From the NCBI GenBank assembly GCA_025890175.1, contig JANPYM010000002.1, positions 3,364,391 through 3,428,390 of the forward strand: a DNA stretch of 64,000 bases. The letters run 5' to 3'. Numbering within the stretch: the stretch's first letter is position 1; the number at the start of each line of letters is the position of its first letter. The notes beneath the pieces were generated by a model that did no database searches, was not told where the DNA came from, and saw only the letters and a program-made list of their open reading frames with translations. This DNA comes from Ciborinia camelliae. Taxonomy: Eukaryota > Ascomycota > Leotiomycetes > Helotiales > Sclerotiniaceae. The translations under genes and the position numbers were made by a program. Positions 56,637 to 64,000 of this stretch are shown piece after piece.

Positions 56637-56688
56637 TAGGTATTGATTGTAATTGAATTCACTCAACTTCAATTACAATCAATACCTA
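56637..56688. repeat. Perfect 21-bp inverted repeat with 10-nt loop
   Basis: Left arm 56637-56657, loop 56658-56667, right arm 56668-56688. Every base of the left arm is complementary to the right arm. The core is TATTGATTGTAATTGAA. It lies about 500 bp upstream of the P450 start codon. It could be a cruciform/hairpin, a factor-binding palindrome or the relic of a short transposon end. Confidence 0.93.
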
Positions 56689-57183
56689 GGTCCCTACCTA
56701 GTACCTATTATAATGGATATGATTGTGGCAATACATTTCTGAAGTCCAAAGATATTCAATCTCGTCTATCAATATTCACTTCTCCCGAATACTGAAGTCC
56801 GAATTTCCGATTGATGCAGCGAATAACCAATAACCTTAAGGTTGCGTGAATATCCAATGTATCACTGTGACATGGGTACTCGTTACTAGGTACCTAGGAG
56901 GTACCGGTAAGAGGTGTAACTGTATGGTAATGACCTCGGGATTCTCTTATTCTCTGATTCCCTCATCCTCTCACCCTCTCATTCTCTCCATGTCATTCAA
57001 TGGGTACCTAGGTAATCTAGAAGACCAATACCGGTACTCGTCTGCCCATCAAGATCAGGAAGAAGGTAGCCACTAGAGCTTTCAAAAGTTTCCCCATCTC
57101 TATCTCTAGAGTCCTACCTACTACACAACCTTCGACCTAATTAATTACAAGTGTGATCTCAGTTCGTCACAGCTACTCACACG

Positions 57184-58992
57184 ATGGAGAGTCCTCAATC
57201 CGTAGCAGCAAGAGTCTCTTCTTACCTGACTCTTGTCAATCTACTTTTATTAATACTTGGTTGGATTCTTGTCCCTTTTCTCTATCAAATTGTCTATTAT
57301 CGTTTCTTCCATCCCCTTAGACAATATCCAGGTCCATTCTGGGGAACCGTTACCAGGCTTTGGTATACATATCAGAGCTACAATCAAACAGAATTGATGG
57401 TATACGAGAATCTATTCGAAGAAACTAAAGGTATCTACTTGTTATTTTACTTCTTTTCGGACATTTGGAGATACTTCTTTTCTGACTCTTCAAACATTTC
57501 AATGTACTTATTATGCTAATGATTCTGATATAGCTCCTGTCCTGCGCATTTCCCCAACAACCCTTCTCGTCAAATCAGCAGCTGCTCTACCCCTCATTTA
57601 TCACCGCACTTCAGTCAAATCTGGGTTCTATAGTAATGGAGCTTTTGCCGCTGACCCCATTTTCAACTTACTCGATCATCAAGCACATGCATACCGTCGA
57701 AGACTTGTCGCAGCTCCTTACTCATACTCTAAGATAATCAAAGTCGAGCCCCTTGTTGACAAGATGGCACTAGCCTGGCTTACGAAGCTTAACACTCTTT
57801 TCGCTGAGAGTCGAAAACCTATGGATATGACAAGCTGGGCTACTTACGTTGCTTTTGATACAATCAGCGAAGTGAGTTTTGGTCAAGCTTTGGGCTTCGT
57901 GGAGAAGGAAGAAGATGTGGGTGGATTGATTCAAAGTATACATGAAGGAATCCACGTTTTTGGCGTTCTCGCACATCTATACCCTTTCGTACAATGGTTG
58001 ACAGGAGGACCACTACGTAGCCTTTTCGCTGCAACACCAGATATGAAACATGGAATTGGTCAGCTGATGAGATGGAGGGATAAGATCATCGAAGCTAGGA
58101 TTACAGAAATTGAAGAAGGAAAAAGAAGAGACCGAGTAGATCTTTTACAATCGTGAGTATTCCCACGTCACCGAAATTTGTGATTGTTAGGCTAACCTTT
58201 GAATTAATTATAGATTTCTCGACGCTAGATCACCCGATGGGGAACCACTGACCAAATCCGAGCTAGAGGCCGAAGTTTTGATTGTGCTGCTCGCTGGAGC
58301 CGATACTACAAGTACATCCTTCAGCTCCATCTTAACCGATATTATCTCATCCCCGGACGCCTATTCCCGAATGATGACGGAGATAGATACTGGATTTGCA
58401 ACCGGAAATCTTTCACAACCAATTCCCAAAGCAACAGAGGTCTTACAGCACTGCCCATTCTACGTATCATGCGTAAAAGAGTCTCTTCGTCTCACCCCAC
58501 CCTCGCCGGCACTTTTCCCTCGAGAAGTAACGGCCAATCAACCTCCTCTGATGATTGATGGCAAAGTCGTCCCGATCGGCACGGAAATTACCTGTTCCCC
58601 ATACATTACAAACCGAGATAAGGAAATATACGGTGAAGATGCCAATATGTTTCGGCCCGAACGATGGCTTGAAGATGGCGGTGAAAAAGCAAAGATGTTT
58701 GAAAAATACAATTTTACCTGGGGATATGGTTCGAGAATATGCCTAGGCAAGGATCTCGCAATGATGGAATTGATGAAGTTTCCCTTGATGGTGCGTCTCT
58801 ATTCATGCAATCAAGCAATCAAGAAGTTGAACAACTCACTGATACTGACTCACCTGCTAGTTTTTCCGCAATCATGATTTCGAATTGTGTACGCCAAGTA
58901 AAGAAACACCTGGTCCTCCTAGACTTGTCATCTTGGGCGGCTTGTTTCATTGGGAGGATATTTGGCTCAACCTACGAAAGCGTAAGATTTGA
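57184..58992 (+). CDS. Cytochrome P450 monooxygenase
   Basis: Membrane-anchored fungal P450, 524 aa, complete. Four exons: 57184-57430, 57534-58152, 58214-58790, 58861-58992. The N-terminal anchor LVNLLLLILGWILVPFLYQI is followed by a Pro-rich hinge, FHPLRQYPGP. The I-helix oxygen-binding motif is LLAGADTTSTSF; the K-helix ExxR is ESLRLTPPSPALFPREV; the PERF-type motif is FRPERWLEDG. The heme loop FTWGYGSRICLGKDLA contains the cysteine ligand. The last intron (58791-58860) restores KFPLM to FFRNHDFELCTPS, the conserved C-terminal strand, and ends LRKRKI. Overall it resembles the pisatin-demethylase/benzoate-hydroxylase type of fungal P450; the substrate is unknown. No other metabolite-cluster genes lie nearby. 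Confidence 0.93.
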
Positions 58993-59334
58993 GATGCATC
59001 TGGATGATATGGCGGGAGTCTTCATGCAGTTTCCCTCGCGACATTTCCATTATCATTGTTGCTTCTACGAGATAGAAGGTCAAAGAAATTTGCCATCCCA
59101 GGCAGGCAACATGCAGTTTCCCTAGCAATCCAATCGGTGCTTGAACAGCAAATCTGATATGTTTATGCATAATGCTCATATTCAAGTCTCAATCTACTTT
59201 TGATTGCCCAGATCTAGCCCATAAAAATTGAGCGATTCATTTCAACGTCTCAGCCCTCATGCAGTATGCCTAGTGATGAATATGAGTCACCAACAGAGCT
59301 CAGTCTCAATGTGCATTGCGATATGTGAGTTTCC
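58993..59334. other. P450 3' flank with repeated CATGCAGT strings
   Basis: No gene is seen. CATGCAGTTTCCCT-like strings occur near 59023 (inside the spacer start) and 59111, with TCATGCAGTATGCC near 59258 and CTCATGCAGTTTGG near 60114, suggesting old repeat-derived DNA. Confidence 0.5.
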
Positions 59335-59609
59335 ATAGCGAGTGTGAAGAGTGAAGACTGGTAGTCGGTGGTTGAAAATCGAAAGGTAGGTTGATGGTGG
59401 TTGTTGCTACATGTGCAGGTAGGCTGGGTGCATGGAGAGATGTGTGGTCATCTGTGCAGTATGCTAGTAGCAGTGATTTCAGATGCAATGGATCGGGACT
59501 GGTATACGCATTCCGTCTGGACCACCAGCAGTCCTTCATTTCTGATAGGAATTTTGAACCAAAACGCTCTCAGCAGCCTCCCGCAAAGCCTCCCGCGAAC
59601 AATCTTTGG
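59335..59609 (+). repeat. Left arm of the inverted repeat
   Basis: Runs from ATAGCGAGTGTGAAGAG to GAACAATCTTTGG. It is shorter than the right arm by several deletions. Confidence 0.85.
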
Positions 59610-60403
59610 GAAATGGCCCTTTTGCTCCGGTAACTATGACTACAATCTAGACATTTGATCTCTCCTGCAGCCTCCCGAGGCCCATACTGGCTATGACTCA
59701 ACCCCCAATCTCTATTCGTCGCACTTTTCCCCCTTCCCTCCCCATGACATTCATCGGTCTGCAAGCATCTCAGAAAGAAGGCCTAGACAGAGCTAACATC
59801 GCAAGGCCCCGCGGGTGTGACCCGAAGCTTGAAAATTCCCAGCAATGGGTTTATGCATGACATTCCGGCTCTTCAAAAATGTGCCGGGAAGGGAAATACA
59901 GCCTACAGGTCCAAAACATGCGTTTGCAAGGCACTCTTTTTCAACATTAGGTTAGCTCGTACTACGACTTAGATCTATCAACCGATGAACCTTAAATTGC
60001 TTTGATATTTATCGCAATCATGAGGGTGTGAAGTTACGGAAACAAGGGCCAGGGGGTAAATCACTAGGGTATCGGATCTTTCCAACTGCTTGGTTGGGTA
60101 TTTACCCGGCCCTCATGCAGTTTGGTATGGGATCTCTTGAACACAACTTTTGATTTGATCGATGGTGCGGCTGGAATTATCGATCATGATGCTAACTAAT
60201 TCATGCTATCCTGCAAAAAGATTGTGGCTGGGAACTAGTAGGTCGGGAAAATAGATTAGAATAATGTTACACAAAAAATATAGCTACCTTAGCTATATAT
60301 GCATAGGTAGGTAGGTAGGTAGAAATGAGTAAAAAAAAACGCATTCCCTGTTATTTAGCACATGCGATTCTCCGGCGGGAAAATCCGATTTGTTCATACT
60401 ATA

Positions 60404-60734
60404 CCAAAGATTGTTCGCGGGAGGCTTCGAGGAAGGCTTTGTGGGAGGCTGCTGAGAGCGTTTTAGTGATGATTAAGTGGTTCAAAATTCCTATCAGAAA
60501 TGAAGAGCTGCTGGTGGTCCAGACGAAATCCGTATACCATTCCCGATCCATTGCGCCTAAAATTTTGATCCCCTCATCACTAGCATACTGTACAGATGAT
60601 CACACATCCGTACACATCTCTCCATGCACCCAGCCTACCTGCACGAGGAACCATCAACGTCTACCTATCCACCCACCAACCTACCTTGCAATTTCCAACC
60701 ACCGACTATCAGTCTTCAGACTCTTCAGACTCTA
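60404..60734 (-). repeat. Right arm of the inverted repeat
   Basis: The reverse complement matches the left arm from CCAAAGATTGTTCGCGGG to CAGACTCTTCAGACTCTAT. The open frame at 60325-60753 falls mostly inside this arm and is not treated as a gene. Confidence 0.85.
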
Positions 60735-61307
60735 TTTCATCACTGATCACTAATAAATTCCAAAGAAATCCATCCTCAACCCATCACAGCATCGGAAGCC
60801 GGCCACCTACATCCTGCATCCTGCCTCCTACCTACACCCACAAAAACAGATTTCTCGCGCTTCTCGATGACCACTTACAAACGACATGCCAAAAAGTGCA
60901 AGCTGCATGCATGATGGCTGAAACAACTGCATGCTTGGCGACGATTCCCCGCTTGGGGTGACACAGACCAGACGGAGTATTCGACTCTCGAGCGGCCTTT
61001 ATTTTCTTTTCTTTTCTTTGCGTACGGTGAGTCCGTTTGTTATGTGTTACTGTAATCATGTGCTTGTGTTTCGTCATCACGTGAAAGATATGATGTCACG
61101 AGTTCCCTAGATGGGAATGGGAATTGGAATTGGAATTTTGGTTCGAGTCAAAGTTTACTCAATTCGCTTTTATGGCAGATAGCTCTTGTATCATAATATC
61201 AAGAGACATAGGAATACAATACAGGAATGTAGATATATAACACAGTAACGAAACTCATGTGCCTTCGCAAAAGCCCAAACCCCTTTCCAAACCTACAATT
61301 CCCTATT
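60735..61307. other. Intergenic, no gene seen
   Basis: Spacer between the inverted-repeat element and the 3' side of the last gene. A TTTTCTTTTCTTTTC run sits near 61003-61018. No coding region is supported. Confidence 0.55.
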
Positions 61308-61604
61308 TTACTTCCCCATTTTGCCTACTACCGCATCTAAACATCCCACCTCAACTCTCCTGATCTCTCCCTTCCACTTTCCTTTAGATCTTTCCTTCTG
61401 TACTAAATCTCCTGCGCTCTTCAATCTCTCCCTCCATCCTTCTACCCACGCATATGCCAATTTACATTCCCCCTGGACCATCCTCTCCGACTCTTCTCTC
61501 CCATTCCTCCCCCCCTCACCCCCTATACTCCCCCCTGTAAATATTTCCCCACTCGTAAACTCCGGTTGTTGTCTCACCACCGTCATAAACGTTGATGGAA
61601 CAAG
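61308..61604 (-). other. In-frame open extension after the last gene's stop codon
   Basis: Directly after the TGA at 61605-61607 the same frame stays open for 98 more codons to a TAA at 61308-61310. It encodes a charged segment with AYAWVEGWRERLKSAGDLVQ and KGKWKGEIRRVEVGCL. It could be readthrough extension, the result of a recent stop mutation, or a purine-rich 3' UTR open by chance. Confidence 0.4.
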
Positions 61605-64000
61605 TCAATTCCCATTTCTCAACAAAGGTTCACCCTCGGACATTGCACCTCTTGACTTCGTACCAGCTAAACCGCCCATCCAGCTCCCACTCGCTTTCCC
61701 CTTTTGCGAGTAATAAGGATCGTCTTCATCCCCGTGTAAATGTCTTTCCTTGTCAAGACTCCCGCTACTCCTATGCCCGGGTAATCCATAACTAGGACTA
61801 GGTAATCTCCCATCGCCATCTAAACATTTAGGTAAGAAATCTGCATCGGTGTTTGGATCATAATCCGCATTTATACTGCCAGTGGCACTTTCCGAGGGAT
61901 GAAGACTTAATCTCTTAGAGCTGGGGGCGCTGCGGAGACTAGAGACTAATGGACTGTGTGGAAGGGTTTGAATGGGTGGAGGAGGCGTTGAGCGGGAGGG
62001 GGGAGCGACATGGAATCTGCTTATTGCTGATAGGGGTCTTTGTTTTGGGAGCGGGTTTGACTCGCTGGACTCTGCTGATTCAAAGAGTGAGCGGGTTTTT
62101 GAGAAAATAGAACTAACTGGTCTTGGGTTACGTTGTGGGAGTGCATTATCTTTCTCTTGGTTTGCAGCTTTATACTGGTCTTCTGTTTGTGTCCAAGGAA
62201 CAGAGTGGAGGTTTGGCGGCAATTGTGAAGTTGGTCTTTTTTCGGCTTGGCCTAATGTCGAAGGAGTTTGGGATGCAGAAGAAGAGTTTGAATCCGGTGC
62301 ATTAGAAGCCAAGGTCGTTTCAGATGGCAAAAGCGAAGACGTATTCGATGATGAAGTGAGAGGATATTCCTGATCAACATGTACATTGCTTACGTGAAAT
62401 GACGATTTTGCTGGACTTGTTATCGGAGATTTATATTCTTGTGGATTGAAGGGATCAAATTCGGCGGCTTCTTGAGGGATGGGGGATTTTATTCCTTCGT
62501 CATCGCTTTGCTCTTGATTTGCTGAATGCTCATGGGTATCATTATTTGGAAGTGACCATCCTTCAGAAGATTGGAACTCCGATGCTAACATTTGCCCAAT
62601 ATGAGGTTGTTCCGATTCTGGATTATAATACTGTGGTTGCTGAGGTGGAGTTGGAGGTCCAGAATCACCATCTTCTGATGCATAATATTCAAAAGATGGG
62701 GCAGTATCAACCGTATGAGAGCGATTACGACCACCATCGATGTTCAATTGACTTCGGTAGTCGTTCTGAGGCTGGTCGTCATCTGAAATGGTAGGTAATT
62801 CCCACCCATCATCATAGATGTTGTTTATAGAAGCATCATAATTTCGATGTTCTTCCGGTGTAAATATTTCAGATGGGGATTTTGGACTCAATGCAACATC
62901 TGATGACTTGCGTGGTTCTGGCGAAGGCGTTAGGCTATTCCGAATTTCTGAAACTCTTGAGAATACTGCTGCATGTTCTGGACTTAAATCACTATTTCGT
63001 TGGTACAGTGATGTTGGACGTCTAGGAGATCCAGCTTCTGTGGTGAGGTTGTTAGTTTGGCCTAGTGATTTTTGTTCTACCTGCTCCGAATTTTCAGGAG
63101 TAGGATCCATTTCGTATAGAACGGGGCTTGGCTCCAATAATCGTGGTAGATTAGTACCATTAGAGTGATTTGGGGTTTTGATTGGCGCTTCCCAGTCCTC
63201 ACTATCGATTAATTCATTTGTGCCATTGGCACTGAGAGGCCATTCCGTTTCTTCATCATCGGAATAATTAGGGACAAGTTGCATTGGAGTCTGTTGTTGC
63301 TTTGTTGATCGAGGCTTCGAAACTTCAAGACTGATTTCGTGTGGGTACTCTAATTCATCGTGGTGGTTTGCTAGTAAGGGATTTTTGCTAGTTGAGCATT
63401 CCGGCTCCAATACCATTGGACTTTGTTCTGCATGCTCAGTTTGTAAAGCTGAATTCTCAGAGTGTTGGTCTGCTTCACATTGATCGATGTCAAACAGAAC
63501 CGATAGATCCACGTGATCTTGATCGTCTTGCGGATTATGGGAGAATTCTGCAGTGGCAATGCCTTGGAACTTCAAACCATGTGGTTTATTGTCTTGCATC
63601 CCAGTAGGTTCGGTAGAGATTCGTCCCTTTGGATAATCATCATCGTTTATATCCTCATTATTCCAATCTGGATGGAAAAATCCACTCTTTAGCATTTCTT
63701 CATCATCTTCATCCTCGTGATCTTCTTCAATATCAGAAAAAGCTTCATCATGTGATTCTTCTTGAATAGTTTCAAGGAAAGGCGGTTCCTCCTCATCCTC
63801 TATAGAACCTTCCCATTCATTCTCACTTTCAGAATGTGATTCGGTTTCTTCGCCTTCTTCCGTATCCCCATATTCTGAGCTCGAGTCTTGAGGATCATGA
63901 ATTCTATGTTCGTGCTGTGAAGCCTCAACTTCTTCGCTTGGTTCATCTGAGATTGCTTTTCCTCCACTTACTACCTCATCAGATTGATCGGGAGTGTTTC
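61605..64000 (-). CDS. Large acidic, disordered protein (C-terminal part; 5' end beyond window)
   Basis: The coding frame is open to the right edge, so the start lies outside; about 798 codons are visible. No domain is recognised. The visible N-terminal part is strongly acidic (SEYGDTEEGEETESHSESEN and similar). The middle is Pro/Ser/Gln-rich, with SPSEIFTPEEHRNYDASINN, DDGWELPTISDDD and a repeated GW-x-LP pattern (DGWELP, EGWSLP). The C-terminal region has PVSSIFSKTRSLFESAES, RPLSAISRFHVAPPSRSTPP and ends GEPLLRNGN. Base use is similar to the neighbouring genes, so no sign of transfer. It is likely a scaffold or regulatory protein with short linear motifs, but function cannot be assigned. 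Confidence 0.8.
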   Translation of the reverse strand, partial: NTPDQSDEVVSGGKAISDEPSEEVEASQHEHRIHDPQDSSSEYGDTEEGEETESHSESENEWEGSIEDEEEPPFLETIQEESHDEAFSDIEEDHEDEDDEEMLKSGFFHPDWNNEDINDDDYPKGRISTEPTGMQDNKPHGLKFQGIATAEFSHNPQDDQDHVDLSVLFDIDQCEADQHSENSALQTEHAEQSPMVLEPECSTSKNPLLANHHDELEYPHEISLEVSKPRSTKQQQTPMQLVPNYSDDEETEWPLSANGTNELIDSEDWEAPIKTPNHSNGTNLPRLLEPSPVLYEMDPTPENSEQVEQKSLGQTNNLTTEAGSPRRPTSLYQRNSDLSPEHAAVFSRVSEIRNSLTPSPEPRKSSDVALSPKSPSEIFTPEEHRNYDASINNIYDDGWELPTISDDDQPQNDYRSQLNIDGGRNRSHTVDTAPSFEYYASEDGDSGPPTPPQQPQYYNPESEQPHIGQMLASEFQSSEGWSLPNNDTHEHSANQEQSDDEGIKSPIPQEAAEFDPFNPQEYKSPITSPAKSSFHVSNVHVDQEYPLTSSSNTSSLLPSETTLASNAPDSNSSSASQTPSTLGQAEKRPTSQLPPNLHSVPWTQTEDQYKAANQEKDNALPQRNPRPVSSIFSKTRSLFESAESSESNPLPKQRPLSAISRFHVAPPSRSTPPPPIQTLPHSPLVSSLRSAPSSKRLSLHPSESATGSINADYDPNTDADFLPKCLDGDGRLPSPSYGLPGHRSSGSLDKERHLHGDEDDPYYSQKGKASGSWMGGLAGTKSRGAMSEGEPLLRNGN

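Larger units (their letters stand above)
55825..57183. other. Intergenic region rich in repeats and palindromes
   Basis: About 1.36 kb upstream of the P450. No coding region is seen. It holds a GAAGTTGTT/TTAAGG simple-repeat patch (about 56449-56513), a perfect 21-bp inverted repeat (56637-56688) and several CCTAGG/GGTACC motifs (56690-56710, 56887-56905, 57003-57012). Confidence 0.6.
59335..60734. mobile_element. Candidate inverted-repeat (TIR-type) element, no transposase
   Basis: A 1.4-kb segment bounded by two long, imperfect inverted arms: 59335-59609 and 60404-60734. Shared blocks include GACTGGTAGTCGGTGGTTG (RC at the right end), GCAGGTAGGCTGGGTGCATG, GTCTGGACCACCAGCAG, CATTTCTGATAGGAATTTTG and CGCTCTCAGCAGCCTCCC. 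Arms are about 80 percent similar by eye, with indels. The ~790-bp centre holds no transposase frame. Target-site duplications could not be identified with confidence. It could be a non-autonomous DNA element or a rearranged inverted duplication. Confidence 0.6.

Noticed and set aside
60325..60753. 142-codon open frame
   Set aside because: It lies mostly within the right arm of the inverted repeat and has no counterpart frame in the left arm.
61321..61713. 130-codon plus-strand frame rich in Pro and Ser
   Set aside because: It is antisense to the end of the minus-strand gene and reflects pyrimidine-rich composition; no motif.
1..64000. CRISPR array, bacterial operons, insertion sequences
   Set aside because: Spliceosomal introns throughout and a dispersed 5S gene show a eukaryotic nuclear origin; no regularly spaced direct repeats occur.

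Overview
The window looks like nuclear DNA from a filamentous ascomycete. Nearly all genes are split by short GT-AG introns (about 49 to 160 nt). It carries a dispersed single-copy 5S rRNA gene, fungal-only families (2EXR, a STAND-type N-terminal domain with ankyrin repeats, Zn2Cys6-like motifs, fungal P450) and secreted plant-cell-wall enzymes (mannanase, rhamnogalacturonan hydrolase). A plant-associated leotiomycete, perhaps Sclerotiniaceae, is my inference from gene content and base composition. No marker here proves it. Coding models were joined by hand from splice signals and reading phase. For every multi-exon gene given as intact, exon lengths add up to whole codons.

Layout, left to right. 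1-7155: long leader, then a Uls1/Rrp2-type SNF2-RING ATPase with a 4 x 99 bp internal repeat. 8436-9467: GPI-type GH128 glucanase. 11678-11795: 5S rRNA. 12172-13597: peroxisomal 3-ketoacyl-CoA thiolase with a PTS2. 14398-15693: GH5 mannanase. 16718-18723: DIB1 splicing factor and a GST-like gene, divergent. 20212-27810: a 2EXR protein, then two tandem STAND-N/ankyrin paralogues, one intact and one decayed. 28146-30241: mitochondrial 2-oxoacid dehydrogenase kinase and a small I9 protease-inhibitor gene. 31342-32627: ICL/PEP-mutase-family lyase. 34536-35631: DUF1275 membrane protein. 36118-39605: BMS1. 40228-41531: MDR oxidoreductase with two compensating frameshifts. 42404-46041: indoleamine 2,3-dioxygenase and kynureninase, head to head. 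46865-48205: alpha/beta-hydrolase whose nucleophile Ser is Gly. 49237-51005: rhamnogalacturonan hydrolase. 52174-55824: a protein with two Zn2Cys6-like motifs, divergent from a short Hsp70-like gene. 57184-58992: cytochrome P450. 59335-60734: inverted-repeat element. 61605 to the right edge: C-terminal part of a large acidic, disordered protein.

Functional links. The dioxygenase and kynureninase are consecutive-pathway enzymes (tryptophan to formylkynurenine; kynurenine or hydroxykynurenine to anthranilates) and share one 658 bp intergenic region. Three glycoside hydrolases are scattered rather than clustered. The STAND-N/ankyrin pair, the 2EXR gene and the Hsp70-like/Zn2Cys6-like pair form the accessory part of the window and hold most of the unusual signals. 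Intergenic DNA repeatedly carries palindromic CCTAGG/GGTACC-type motifs.
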